A DNA stretch of 64,000 bases, from NCBI GenBank assembly GCA_035995425.1, contig DASYKM010000173.1, positions 122,118 through 186,117 on the forward strand, given 5' to 3'. Origin of the DNA: CADEED01 sp035995425 (lineage in GTDB: Bacteria > Pseudomonadota > Gammaproteobacteria > Steroidobacterales > Steroidobacteraceae). Each line of letters starts with the position of its first letter. Position 1 is the first letter of the stretch. This document shows positions 53,091-61,119 of this stretch, one piece after another. The translations under genes were made by a program, and so were the position numbers. Below the pieces are notes generated by a model. The model was not told the DNA's origin. It ran no database searches and was given only the letters and a program-made list of their open reading frames with translations.

Positions 53091-53747
53091 GCGGGTCTCC
53101 TAACCACCCGGCGTCATTGTCCCCCCATTTCTGGTGATTCGCACCAGGAATGCGGTTAACGACCCAGGGTGGCCTCATGCACTCTCCTGGTGATGCTCAG
53201 GCAGCAGCTACTCAAAGCCAGCGTGGCCCAGCTTAATGGGCTGTACGGCCTGGATGCCACACGGTTTGTGTTGCGCTCTCTCGCCAGGGACTGGGCAAGG
53301 CAGGCATGGCCTAACAATGTGCCAAGAACAAAGGGCATTCCCCTCGGAAAAACATTCTGTGAGCATGGCCCCCGCGCAGGAACCGGGGGGAGGGTTCGCG
53401 AAAAAAGCGAAGTGCCTGCAAACCACGTGTAGTTCCTTTACTAGCGCATTTTGGTAAAATTTTGGTAGCCGTTGTCCTGCCATCGGGCGTTAAACATCGC
53501 TTCCAACCTTCCTGGAAGGCTCGAATTGGTCAATCCATCGTGACAACAGCCAAAAGATGTACCTGAGGCATGGCCGGAATGCATGGGTCACGGATGGCGC
53601 GAATTTGCCCATCCATTGGATGCGCTGCCTACTGTGCCAAGCAATCGGGAGTGATGCCCTCGCCGAGCAACCAGGGCACTTCCCGCACGGAGTTGTGGTC
53701 GTAACCACAGGCTCTCTCTTACCACTACTAACTAAGTAGGTAACCAA
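53091..53747. other. 657-base gap within the element
   Basis: No supported gene; short frames on both strands lack a ribosome binding site or typical composition. TTTTGGTA occurs twice 11 bases apart (53449-53456 and 53460-53467) within an A/T-rich stretch, which may be a promoter/operator for the minus-strand genes to the left. Confidence 0.4.
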
Positions 53748-54014
53748 TTACTGGCCTTGGGTACCTTCAAGGACCTTGAGGTTGTTCCACAGGTTGCGCA
53801 TGGCCTCGGCCTTCACAGCGTTCCACTTTTCCGTGCTGGGACTGGCCCACAGGTTTAACACCATTCCTCGGCTCCGCCAGGCTTCGATGGTCCGCAAATG
53901 CACGCTGAAGAATGCTGCCCACTCCCGAACGGTGTACGGCCTTGCGTGGTCCAGAACCAAGCGAACCTCTGTGAATGACACACGTCGGCCACCTGGGTGG
54001 GTCGGGACCTTCAT
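53748..54014 (-). CDS. Small HTH DNA-binding protein
   Basis: 88 residues; ATG at 54014 overlaps the previous stop as ATGA. PYTVREWAAFFSVHLRTIEAW is a helix-turn-helix of the type found in excisionase/MerR-like and small phage regulators. Last gene of a chain of overlapping small genes. Confidence 0.65.
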   Translation of the reverse strand: MKVPTHPGGRRVSFTEVRLVLDHARPYTVREWAAFFSVHLRTIEAWRSRGMVLNLWASPSTEKWNAVKAEAMRNLWNNLKVLEGTQGQ

Positions 54015-54349
54015 TCCTGGCGGTGACCGCTGACGCCATCGGATGCCGCGTCTTGCCCCATCCGTTGCCCTAACTGCTGGGCCGCTGGGGTAGCCAGGGG
54101 TGGGCGTGATGGCTCTAACGGAGTCCCCAATTTGGCCCATCCAACAGGAGCCGCGAGCCATTCGGCGGGGATGCTCTCCATGTCGCGAGGTGGATTCGCA
54201 AACTGCCCACCACTCGGTGCCGGCCTGTGCGGCCAAAGCGGGCAGCGCACACACGAGCATTGGGCAACCTGCTCGCGCCAAGTGCCGCCGGCCAGCGGGT
54301 CATGGACGCAATCGCGGCACTTCTCATCGATGGCACGGCGAAGACTCAT
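54011..54349 (-). CDS. Small cysteine-rich phage-type protein
   Basis: 112 residues. The start SLRRAIDEKCRDCVHDPLAG and then QVAQCSCVRCPLWPHRP is a pattern often seen in prophage genes of proteobacteria: two Cys-x2-Cys pairs with PLWPxR, likely one zinc site. The C-terminal tail is proline-rich and probably disordered. Confidence 0.7.
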   Translation of the reverse strand: MSLRRAIDEKCRDCVHDPLAGGTWREQVAQCSCVRCPLWPHRPAPSGGQFANPPRDMESIPAEWLAAPVGWAKLGTPLEPSRPPLATPAAQQLGQRMGQDAASDGVSGHRQE

Positions 54350-54352
54350 CGG

Positions 54353-54595
54353 CTACCAGCGGCGGTACGTTCCGACTCGCGCTGTGCTCGGCACACTTGA
54401 GCACATCGGCGCAATGCCGCTCAGGACGCGCCAGCGGCGAAGGGCGGCGATTAGTTCGGCCTCGTTAGAACGAAGCATGGCCACGCGGCCGGCAGTGGTT
54501 AGAAATCGGTTGCCCATGATGGCACGCGCCCTGGCTCTGAGTGCCGCCAGGTCCGCAGCGGCCACAGACACTGGCGAGTGTTCATCGGCGGCCAT
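54353..54595 (-). CDS. Small helical protein of the element
   Basis: 80 residues from the ATG at 54595, with GGGAGG 9 bases before it. Helical and Arg/Ala-rich; no motif recognised. It overlaps the upstream gene by 14 bases and is followed after 3 bases by the next. Confidence 0.6.
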   Translation of the reverse strand: MAADEHSPVSVAAADLAALRARARAIMGNRFLTTAGRVAMLRSNEAELIAALRRWRVLSGIAPMCSSVPSTARVGTYRRW

Positions 54596-54734
54596 TGGCA
54601 CGGCCTCCCGTTGCACGCCGCATCGGCTTGCATGCCTTCTCTGCCGCCCGTCGTGCGAGCTGGTCACGCAGGTACGCCAGCCCCTCCGGTGTGGCAAAGG
54701 CTCTGGCCCGCTCGCGTTGTCTCTTGGTGAGCAT
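54582..54734 (-). CDS. Small basic protein of the element (50 aa)
   Basis: Starts at an ATG that shares one base with the previous stop (TGATG). Very rich in Arg, Lys and Ala (LTKRQRERARAFAT), so it could bind nucleic acid. No family. Confidence 0.55.
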   Translation of the reverse strand: MLTKRQRERARAFATPEGLAYLRDQLARRAAEKACKPMRRATGGRANGRR

Positions 54735-54928
54735 CAATGCACCGAACGGCCAGGGCGCGCCGCCTGCGGCGAGCGATTCCACCGATTGGGGAACTTCACG
54801 GGCGCAGCGCGTGCGCCGGTGGGATGCGTCCGCCACGCATCGGCACACGGGGAACAGTTGAGTACGCCAGGATGCACCAGGCGCTCTGCCGGTAGTTCGG
54901 CGCCACAGTCACAGCAAAGGCGCGTCAT
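54734..54928 (-). CDS. Small zinc-finger protein (64 aa)
   Basis: Begins MTRLCCDCGAELP and has NCSPCADAW; Cys-x2-Cys pairs about 20 residues apart form a likely zinc ribbon as in TraR/DksA-like phage proteins. The start overlaps the preceding 30-codon frame as ATGA. Confidence 0.65.
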   Translation of the reverse strand: MTRLCCDCGAELPAERLVHPGVLNCSPCADAWRTHPTGARAAPVKFPNRWNRSPQAARPGRSVH

Positions 54929-55017
54929 TGCCACAGCTCAGGGATGGCAGGGGCAGCGACCGGAGGACGGCTGGGCGGCTTGTTAGGCGGGAATGTCGGG
55001 CAGGTACAGAAGTACAT
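54925..55017 (-). CDS. Proline-rich 30-residue peptide
   Basis: Short frame with a good ribosome binding site (GAGGA 6 bases before ATG): MYFCTCPTFPPNKPP and a Pro/Ala-rich tail. Its ATGA overlap with the next gene supports translation. May be a leader for coupling rather than a functional protein. Confidence 0.5.
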   Translation of the reverse strand: MYFCTCPTFPPNKPPSRPPVAAPAIPELWQ

Positions 55018-55205
55018 GGGGTGTCCTCGAAAGTAGGTAGGTGCACGCCGTAGCTCCGGGTTCGATGGCCGGGCCGGCGACGCGCATTCCTCCGTTGCTC
55101 GCGTTAAGCCAGGAGGAGCCGGTGTTCGCTTTCGTGCGCAGATGAATCGGCTGCGCCACCGGGTGCGAACTGTGCTGGCCAGGATCAACCAGCCCCGGTA
55201 AGAAA

Positions 55206-55230
55206 GGCCGGACCCAAGGGCAGTCCGGCC
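55206..55230 (-). terminator. Terminator after the capsid gene
   Basis: On the minus strand GGCCGGAC and GTCCGGCC form a perfect 8-bp stem with a 9-base loop, followed by TTTCTTACC. It lies 14 bases after the capsid stop. Confidence 0.8.
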
Positions 55231-55243
55231 GATGTGTCACCTG

Positions 55244-56698
55244 TTAGTCGGTGGTGCTCTCGGTACCGTCGTACTTCACGGCCGTGCGGCGCGCGGTGAC
55301 GATGGTCGCCGTGCGTCGGTACTGCCAGTTGATGTCACGAACTGCCTTGATGGCCACGCTGTCCGTCTGGAACATGCTGACCATGTTGGCGCTCATCGTA
55401 GTTGGGCCCACGCCCTCACCAGCCGGCGCGGTGTCGGCCTCGATGGTTGCGGAACCACTGAGTTCGACCCGCACGCCTGAATCGGCAATGACCCACACGT
55501 CACTCGGCTTGATGAGGGCCAACGTACCGGCTACCACGTTGTCGCCTGTCTTGTACTTGAGACCGTTCAGCGTGCCGCCATTCATCGTCACCTGGCCCGC
55601 GAAGGCTGGGAGGCCGTTGTCCGCGCGCAGTAGATGGGCGATCTGATTGGCAATGGTGCGATTGGACACCAACGTCAAATCCCCATCTGCATTCTTGGCC
55701 GCCACGAAGATTCCCGTGAGGTAGGCCAAGTCAGCGTACAGGTCCTGGAGCCGTCCACCGACAGAGGCCGTGCCGGCCACTGCGTTGAACAAGCCGGCCG
55801 GAGCGACGTTCGCCGATGCGCCCGTGGCCGAGAAGGCCAGCGTGTCCACGGCCTGGGAAATGGCCTCCGTCACGCCGTGGACAAAGAGCAGCTCGGCCGC
55901 AGGCGCAGACCGTTCCAGCAAGTCACGCGACAGGTAGGTAAGCCCCGCAGCTTTCAGGCGGACCAAGTCCACGCTGTTGTAGCTGCCGATGCTCGCCGGA
56001 ATGGGCTTCTTTTCCCCGACGAAGTACCCGGTGAATGCTCCATCCTGGCCCTTGACGCGAACGTCGGCCGGCATGCGGCGGAAGTTCATCTGGTCGAACA
56101 GCGTCTTCGAGTACAAAAATTCCACAAAATCACCTGTGAAGCCGGCGTCCAGGGACAGCAGCTCAGCGCCTTGCTCGCCGCTCAGGATCGCTCCACCTTC
56201 CACGCCGGAAGCGCGGATGCGCTGCTGCAGGCTGGCGATCTGTGCCAGCTCAGGGCGGCCGGGGTACAGACGCTGAAGCAGACCGGGCACGGATTCCTGT
56301 TCACCACGCTGCGCCTTCACGGCGGCCGTGATCTTTGCCAGGTTCATGCGAGCCCATGACTGGCCCTTGAAGCTGTCTCCGTTCCGCTGTGCCTGCGTGG
56401 TCTTGGTCAGCACGGCCGGTGCGCCGCGTGAGCCCACGGCGAGGATGGCACCACGGACGGAGCCCGATGCGCGACCGCGCTGTTGGACCGGCTCCGCGCG
56501 CAGAGCGGAGGCGCGCGTCTCGTCGTCCAGCATGACGCGTTCGGTGGCGGCGAGTGAGGCGTCTTCGGCCTCTAAATCATCGTGCACGGTAACCTCATCC
56601 TCGGACAGGGTGCGGTTTCCTTTTTCGACAATGGCGACGAAGCGTCGCAACTCGGCGGCAATTTCGGCGCGCCGATTACGAATTTGTTCAAGGTTCAT
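55244..56698 (-). CDS. HK97-fold phage major capsid protein with fused N-terminal scaffold-like region
   Basis: 484 residues from the ATG at 56698. The first about 75 residues form a coiled-coil (MNLEQIRNRRAEIAAELRRF, then acidic EDEVTVHDDLEAEDASL), like the delta/scaffold domain of HK97-type capsid precursors. Then a linker and the HK97 fold: YLSRDLLERSAPAAELLF, LFNAVAGTASVGGRLQDLY, TLVSNRTIANQIAHLL, MNGGTLNGLKYK, and C-terminal DTAPAGEGVGPTTMSANMVS with the P-domain strand that precedes RDINWQYRR. No protease, portal or terminase gene lies nearby in this element. Confidence 0.88.
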   Translation of the reverse strand: MNLEQIRNRRAEIAAELRRFVAIVEKGNRTLSEDEVTVHDDLEAEDASLAATERVMLDDETRASALRAEPVQQRGRASGSVRGAILAVGSRGAPAVLTKTTQAQRNGDSFKGQSWARMNLAKITAAVKAQRGEQESVPGLLQRLYPGRPELAQIASLQQRIRASGVEGGAILSGEQGAELLSLDAGFTGDFVEFLYSKTLFDQMNFRRMPADVRVKGQDGAFTGYFVGEKKPIPASIGSYNSVDLVRLKAAGLTYLSRDLLERSAPAAELLFVHGVTEAISQAVDTLAFSATGASANVAPAGLFNAVAGTASVGGRLQDLYADLAYLTGIFVAAKNADGDLTLVSNRTIANQIAHLLRADNGLPAFAGQVTMNGGTLNGLKYKTGDNVVAGTLALIKPSDVWVIADSGVRVELSGSATIEADTAPAGEGVGPTTMSANMVSMFQTDSVAIKAVRDINWQYRRTATIVTARRTAVKYDGTESTTD

Positions 56699-56763
56699 TT
56701 GATGGGTTTCCAATTGATGTAGGGGGTTGCTGTTGCGAGGGTTCTGGGCAGAGCGGAAGACGC

Positions 56764-56964
56764 TCACGCGCGGCCTGATTTCCTTCGCGACCCCGGCCGG
56801 ACCAGCCATGCAGGGGTTTGGGAATGCCGGACAGCGCGCACGTCTACGCGCCTCCGGCGGATGCGCTGCTGACGGACCAGCCAGAAAGCAGCGAATGTGG
56901 TGGCCGTCGCGGTCGCGCAGGGGCGCGGAATCGCGGTGGCGGAATTGGTGGCGAGGGTGGTCAT
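56764..56964 (-). CDS. Small unknown protein between the regulator and the capsid gene
   Basis: 66 residues; its ATG overlaps the AlpA stop as ATGA. Threonine/alanine-rich first half with one hydrophobic stretch (ATTFAAFWLV), then very basic (RQQRIRRRRVDVRAV). Coupling supports translation; no family. Confidence 0.5.
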   Translation of the reverse strand: MTTLATNSATAIPRPCATATATTFAAFWLVRQQRIRRRRVDVRAVRHSQTPAWLVRPGSRRKSGRA

Positions 56965-57197
56965 GGCGCCGTTTCGCGCGCCGGGGCAGGTGAGAGGCCG
57001 GCTAACCACTCGGCAATTTGAGATTGCCTCCAGGCGGATGCCCGCTCGCCGATGCGAACGGGAGCCGGAAACTTGCCGGCCTTGACCATGCGGTGACGCT
57101 GCGAACGCGAGAGGCCAGTGGCGGCCTTTACTTCGGGCTCACGCAGCAATCGGTCCAGTTGGGACGGTGGCTGGTCAATGGCACGGGCTGGCTGCAT
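56961..57197 (-). CDS. AlpA-family transcriptional regulator
   Basis: 78 residues. LLREPEVKAATGLSRSQRHRMVKAGKFPAPVRIGERASAWRQSQI (core parts: VKAATGLSRSQRHRM, KFPAPVRIG, AWRQSQIAEWL) is the compact winged HTH of AlpA/Xis-like regulators, which in P4- and CP4-type elements act as excisionase or activate late genes. It opens the transcript that runs through the 66-residue gene into the capsid gene. Confidence 0.88.
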   Translation of the reverse strand: MQPARAIDQPPSQLDRLLREPEVKAATGLSRSQRHRMVKAGKFPAPVRIGERASAWRQSQIAEWLAGLSPAPARETAP

Positions 57198-57387
57198 CTG
57201 TTCCTCTGTGGCGCGAGATGCGCCGCTGCGGGACAGTGGAAACCAGGTGGCTAACTAATGCGAGTGGGAAGTGGTGACAAAAAAGGGGGCGGCTTTTTGT
57301 ACTGCCTTCGGCATGCGCACAAATGCAGGCGGTGTCAGGATGTCCCGTACCGAAGCAACCCGCCCTCGGCAATTCACGAGCTAGACC
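57198..57387. other. Divergent control region
   Basis: 190 bases between the AlpA-like gene (minus) and the plus-strand pair. ACAAAAA and TTTTTGT form an A/T stem around a GC-rich loop near 57278-57301. Probably holds divergent promoters. Confidence 0.4.
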
Positions 57388-57720
57388 ATGCAAACAAATG
57401 AGACCGACAAGCCCGCCAGTCAGTTCCTTCTGCTCGGCAAGATGTGCAACACGCCCGAGGTAGAACACGAGTACCGCGAGACGATGGCGGAACTGGAGTT
57501 GCGGCTCCAGGAGCTGCTGGCCTTCATCTTCCACGCGCGTCTGTACCAGGGCGTGTTGCCCACCGGCGCGCAGGCAGAGATTGCGGGAGCCGTCCATCAC
57601 CTGACAGTGGAAATCTGTCACGGCAATCATCTAAAGGCGCTCGGCTTAACGATTCAGCAACTGGAAGAGATGCTGTCGCCGGTGTCACTGCATCTCAGCT
57701 ACGGCGAAGACAAGCAATGA
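57388..57720 (+). CDS. Unknown small helical protein
   Basis: 110 residues, mainly helical (EYRETMAELELRLQELLAFI, LGLTIQQLEEMLSPV). No motif recognised. Its stop overlaps the next start as ATGA, so it probably works with the following protein. Confidence 0.6.
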   Translation: MQTNETDKPASQFLLLGKMCNTPEVEHEYRETMAELELRLQELLAFIFHARLYQGVLPTGAQAEIAGAVHHLTVEICHGNHLKALGLTIQQLEEMLSPVSLHLSYGEDKQ

Positions 57721-58496
57721 GCGCCAGAGACGAGGGCAGGGATTGGCTTGCTTACATGGATTGGCAGCACGACAAGGACCACTTGGTGGAGTCTGCCCAG
57801 ACGTACATGGCTAAGCCCACCACTTGGCGTCGAGTTTACGAGACGCACGGACGGGGGCCGCGTGGTGAACTGCTCCGCGCTTGGGGTGTACACCTGGGCT
57901 GGTTCGATGCGGCGACTCAGGGCGTCGGAATGATTACCGACATTGATGGCTTGTTAGTGCATCCGTCGGGCTTGGCATTGCTTCTGGAGTTCAAGCACGA
58001 CAGCGAGCACGACAACGACCCGAACAAATTGCGCAAGGGTCAATTTGCTGCTTTGGCGGGGCTTGCCATCTCCGGCCTAGTGACCAGCTACGCCGTAAAG
58101 TACGAAGACGCGGGTGACAATGACCGGCTCCCCGCAATCACGGCCATTCGCCGGATTACCGACCCCTTCGCCCGCGCGTCACGATGGCAACCGGCGGACT
58201 TTGGGGACCTACTTCTTGAAGTCGCCGCGTGGTCTCGAAACGCCATGAACAGGGACTTCGTCTACCGGCAGAAGGTCGCGGCGAGCTTGAGCCAGCGGTA
58301 CCAGCTCCGCATCAGGGACCGCCCGCCACATCGCAAGACCGACGCGGTGACGCATGAGGCGCTCCGGCTAACAGCGCGCGACATGCGTGAGGGCGTCCTT
58401 TCTCCCGAGTGTGCAGAGAGGCTGTTTAAAGAACGCGTGGAGCACCACTACCAGAGGCTTTGGGACGACTTGCCCGGCCCGACCAGCCGCACCTAA
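57717..58496 (+). CDS. Possible PD-(D/E)XK-fold protein
   Basis: 259 residues. GMITDIDGLLVHPSGLALLLEFKHDSEHD contains the spacing of a PD-(D/E)XK nuclease site: Asp in TDIDG, then a strand LLLEFK giving E-x-K. The following helix and LPAITAIRRI strand also fit. Whether it is an active nuclease is unknown. It could serve replication, packaging or defence. Coupled to the gene before it; converges with the minus-strand gene by 4 bases. Confidence 0.55.
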   Translation: MSARDEGRDWLAYMDWQHDKDHLVESAQTYMAKPTTWRRVYETHGRGPRGELLRAWGVHLGWFDAATQGVGMITDIDGLLVHPSGLALLLEFKHDSEHDNDPNKLRKGQFAALAGLAISGLVTSYAVKYEDAGDNDRLPAITAIRRITDPFARASRWQPADFGDLLLEVAAWSRNAMNRDFVYRQKVAASLSQRYQLRIRDRPPHRKTDAVTHEALRLTARDMREGVLSPECAERLFKERVEHHYQRLWDDLPGPTSRT

Positions 58497-58990
58497 CGAC
58501 GGCTGGCAGCCCGGACCGCGCGCGCGCGTTCGTTGTACCGGCGCTTTTGGTCAGCGGCTGCGCGGAGCCGCGAGATTGTTTGCGTTCCGCTCACTGTCGC
58601 GGCCCATTGGTCTGTGTGCTTGGCCGCCCTCGTGTCATCCGACTTGGGGACCGTTGAAATGGCTCTCTGCTTAACGTCCAAGACGCTGCGGAGAATTTCC
58701 CGGCGCTGGCTAACCCTGAGGTCCCCGTAGTGAGTGACTAACCACGCGCGGGCAATGGCGATGCGCCACCGCAAGTACCGTGGTGTAGCGGGCCGCCCGT
58801 GCTTTGGAGGCGTCAGCAGCCAAGCGTAATCCATCAGCGCGATGGAAACCGCCGCACTGTCGGCATCGCTCAAAGTAGCGCGCCCCATCGCCGCAGCAAG
58901 TCGCCAGAGTTCGGCGCGCTGCTCCGCCTGTGTCATCTGCGGATTGAACAGGCGCGGCCGTGCGGCGTTTTTCTTCTTGGCCGCGCTCAC
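58493..58990 (-). CDS. Unknown protein cotranslated with the integrase
   Basis: 165 residues from a GTG that overlaps the integrase stop (GTGA). Basic and helical, with YAWLLTPPKHGRPATPRYLRW in the middle. No family recognised. Confidence 0.6.
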   Translation of the reverse strand: MSAAKKKNAARPRLFNPQMTQAEQRAELWRLAAAMGRATLSDADSAAVSIALMDYAWLLTPPKHGRPATPRYLRWRIAIARAWLVTHYGDLRVSQRREILRSVLDVKQRAISTVPKSDDTRAAKHTDQWAATVSGTQTISRLRAAADQKRRYNERARAVRAASRR

Positions 58991-60192
58991 GGCTTCGCCG
59001 CCTTCAGCTTGTCCAAGTAGTTTGAAAACTCCTGCATTAGCTTGGTCCGCTCCGCCAATCTCTCGGCACGGTTGTAGGCGGCCCGCACTTTGTTCCGCTC
59101 CTTGTGCGCAAGCTGTAGCTCAATCAAGTCCGGTGCCGTGCCTTTCTCATTGAGCAGTGTGGAAGCCATGGCGCGGAATCCGTGGGCGGTCATTTGGTCG
59201 CCGCTGTAGCCCAGCCGGCGAAGTGCCGCGCCCAGCGTGTTCTCACTCATGTAGCGGTCACTGTTGCCCATCGCGGGGAACAGGAACCGCTTTTGGCCTG
59301 TGTGCTCGCGCAGCTTGGCCAGCATGGCAAGCACCTGCTTACTCAGCGGCACCAGGTGCTCGGTGCGCAACTTTGTGCGGGGGGCAGGAATGCGCCAAAG
59401 CTTCGCCTTGTCATCAAACTCGGACCACTCGGCTGCGCGCAGTTCACCAGGGCGCACGAACAGGTGCGGCGCCATGCGAAGTGCGTACATGACAGACGGT
59501 TGGCCGTCGTAGCCGTCGATGGCGCGGAGGAGTGCGCCCACTGCACGCGGTTCTGTGATGGCCGCATGGTTGCGCACAACCGTTGGGGCGAGCGCGCCTC
59601 GCAGGTCGGCCGCTGGGTCACGCTCACAACCGCCGCAGCCGGCAGCGATGGCGTAGCGGAACACCTGGGACGCGCGGCTGCGGAGCCGGTGTGCGGTTTC
59701 GTTAGAGCCAGCGGCCTCCGCGCGGCGCACGATGGACAGTAGTTCGGTTGGCTTCACTGCGTTGACGGGCCGCGAGCCAAGGTCAGGGTAGAGCCATGTG
59801 TCGAACAGCCAGCGCGCCTTAGCCAGCGTGGCGGGCGAAAAGTGTTTCTTTGTTAGCCATTCCTCGCCAACCTGCTTGAAGGTCACGGCCGCTGCTGCCT
59901 TCGCGTGCTGGCGATGTGCCGCAGGGTCGATGCCGTCCAGTAGCAGCTTCTTAGCGTCGTCGCGCTTGTCGCGCGCCTCCCTGAGTGACACGAGATGAAA
60001 CGGGCCAAGCGCGAGCAACTTCTCACGCCCGCCGAAGCGGTACTTGAGGCGCCACAACTTCGCGCCGTTTGGTTTCACGAGCAGGTACAGGCCGCCGCCG
60101 TCGAACATTTTTTTAGGGCCGGGCTTCTTTCCCGGCAGGGGCACGCGCGGCCTCGCGTGCTCACATTCTTTTGCATTGAGTACGTTGAGCAT
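58987..60192 (-). CDS. Tyrosine integrase of the P4/DUF4102 type
   Basis: 401 residues from the ATG at 60192; ATG at 60240 is possible. The N-terminal DUF4102 arm-binding domain has DGGGLYLLVKPNGAKLWRLK and YRFGGREKLLALG. The catalytic domain shows Arg in FVRPGELRAAEWSEF, H-G-F-R in MTAHGFRAMASTLL, LAHKERN and the nucleophile Tyr in AAYNRA. It lies next to the tRNA-Asn, its attachment site, and GTACCCC repeats lie at its start, so Int may repress itself. Confidence 0.93.
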   Translation of the reverse strand: MLNVLNAKECEHARPRVPLPGKKPGPKKMFDGGGLYLLVKPNGAKLWRLKYRFGGREKLLALGPFHLVSLREARDKRDDAKKLLLDGIDPAAHRQHAKAAAAVTFKQVGEEWLTKKHFSPATLAKARWLFDTWLYPDLGSRPVNAVKPTELLSIVRRAEAAGSNETAHRLRSRASQVFRYAIAAGCGGCERDPAADLRGALAPTVVRNHAAITEPRAVGALLRAIDGYDGQPSVMYALRMAPHLFVRPGELRAAEWSEFDDKAKLWRIPAPRTKLRTEHLVPLSKQVLAMLAKLREHTGQKRFLFPAMGNSDRYMSENTLGAALRRLGYSGDQMTAHGFRAMASTLLNEKGTAPDLIELQLAHKERNKVRAAYNRAERLAERTKLMQEFSNYLDKLKAAKP

Positions 60193-60194
60193 TG

Positions 60195-60241
60195 GGGGTA
60201 CGGGGTCCTTCGAATGGCTGTCGGTACCCCGCTTGTACCCC
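60195..60241. repeat. Right-end GTACCCC repeats, possible integrase arm sites
   Basis: GGGGTACGGGG at 60195-60205 (inverted copy), CGGTACCCCGC at 60222-60232 and GTACCCC at 60235-60241. They match the left-end repeats and lie directly upstream of the integrase start. Confidence 0.6.
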
Positions 60242-60350
60242 ATCGCGAGTGCAATTCCAAAGGACGCCGTGGTACACACCGCTACGCGAATGGCTTGTTT
60301 TTCAGTAGTTTGGAGACGGCCTGGGACGGGGTGGCACGTCTTGGGAGGTG

Positions 60351-60371
60351 TAGATGGCTCCCTGGGTTGGA
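60351..60371. repeat. Right attachment site (attR) within tRNA-Asn
   Basis: Same 21 bases as 50001-50021; 17 of them are the tRNA 3' end including CCA, 4 are beyond it. Confidence 0.9.
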
Positions 60372-60430
60372 CTCGAACCAACGACCAACGGATTAACAGT
60401 CCGACGCTCTACCGACTGAGCTACCAGGGA
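60355..60430 (-). tRNA. tRNA-Asn (GTT)
   Basis: 76 nucleotides on the minus strand including CCA. Acceptor TCCCTGG pairs with CCAGGGA; D-arm AGCTCAGTCGGTAGAGC; anticodon loop CTGTTAATC with anticodon GTT; T-arm GGTTCGAGTCC. The gene is intact and hosts the element. Confidence 0.96.
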
Positions 60431-60558
60431 ACCGAGAACCAAGAGGGCGCGCATTCTTAACGAGCGGCCCGCGCCCGTCAAGCAATCCCAACGAATCAGC
60501 GACTTACGTCCGGTAAAGCCCGCTCAGCCCACTCTTATATATATGCCAACCGCCGGGA

Positions 60559-61029
60559 TCAGCCGCCCGGCCTGCCTGGGGCTTCATCCCAGTCAAGAAT
60601 GCGGCGCGCCACCTCGCGGCCGACCAGCGATCCCAGCTCCGCGCGCACGGGATTGATCGAAGCCAGCCGCGTTTCCAACGCGGAGTCGAACGCCGCTTTG
60701 TGAGAGGGCAAGAGCGCCACTAACACATCGTGCGCGGCCTGCGCCGCGGCGGCATCGCTCGAGGCGTGACGCGCGGCGCGCACGCGCGCGTGAATCGGCG
60801 CGTGTCCGCCTTCGATGGAGCTCACGGCGTCGTACATGGCGATGTGCATGAGCGCGTAGTAGCGCGGCACCTCGACGCCTTGCGTCGGCGGCAGTGCCTC
60901 GGCGAGCAGCGCATTCCATTCGGCGATCAAGCCTGGTTCGTAACTTCTCGGCGGCCAGAGGTTCCCGGCCGTTGATGGTGTGGCAAACAAGCCGACGATG
61001 AGTGCGGCAGCAAGAATCTTCAGAGTCAC
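60559..61029 (-). CDS. Truncated vanadium haloperoxidase/PAP2-like secreted protein
   Basis: 156 residues from a GTG with GAAGGA upstream and a signal peptide (ILAAALIVGLFATPSTAG). PRYYALMHIAMYDAVSSIEGGH and AAAAQAAHDVLVALLP are the usual N-terminal helices of the vanadium-chloroperoxidase-like PAP2 family. Full-length members have more than 400 residues, with the active-site KxxxxxxRP, PSGH and SRxxxGxH motifs in the missing part. The frame ends WDEAPGRPGG, just where those proteins continue, so this is probably a remnant. Confidence 0.65.
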   Translation of the reverse strand: MTLKILAAALIVGLFATPSTAGNLWPPRSYEPGLIAEWNALLAEALPPTQGVEVPRYYALMHIAMYDAVSSIEGGHAPIHARVRAARHASSDAAAAQAAHDVLVALLPSHKAAFDSALETRLASINPVRAELGSLVGREVARRILDWDEAPGRPGG

Positions 61030-61119
61030 GATGTCCTTCACGAATTGCCAATGTGTCGGCACATTGCAGGCAACGCGTGGAAGCCAGCGTGGGAAGCGGC
61101 GTGGAATCTTTTCAGCGAC

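Larger units (their letters stand above)
50001..60371. mobile_element. Integrated satellite-like element or reduced prophage at tRNA-Asn (about 10.4 kb)
   Basis: Bounded by a 21-bp direct repeat, one copy within the tRNA-Asn 3' end. The integrase gene lies next to the tRNA, an AlpA-like regulator lies in the middle, and there is one phage structural gene (major capsid). The rest are small overlapping genes, an abortive-infection-type gene, an HNH-like gene and unknowns. No portal, terminase, protease, tail or lysis gene is visible. That content fits a phage-inducible satellite or a strongly reduced prophage rather than a complete phage. Right-hand genes on both strands suggest at least three transcription units. 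Confidence 0.85.

Noticed and set aside
53490..53747. 85-codon minus-strand frame in the element gap
   Set aside because: No ribosome binding site, no motif, and no coupling to neighbours.
54132..54986. 284-codon plus-strand frame
   Set aside because: It is antisense to a chain of coupled small genes with zinc-finger motifs and has a shadow-type composition.
50001..60371. Complete prophage
   Set aside because: Only a capsid gene represents the structural module; no portal, terminase, tail or lysis gene is seen.
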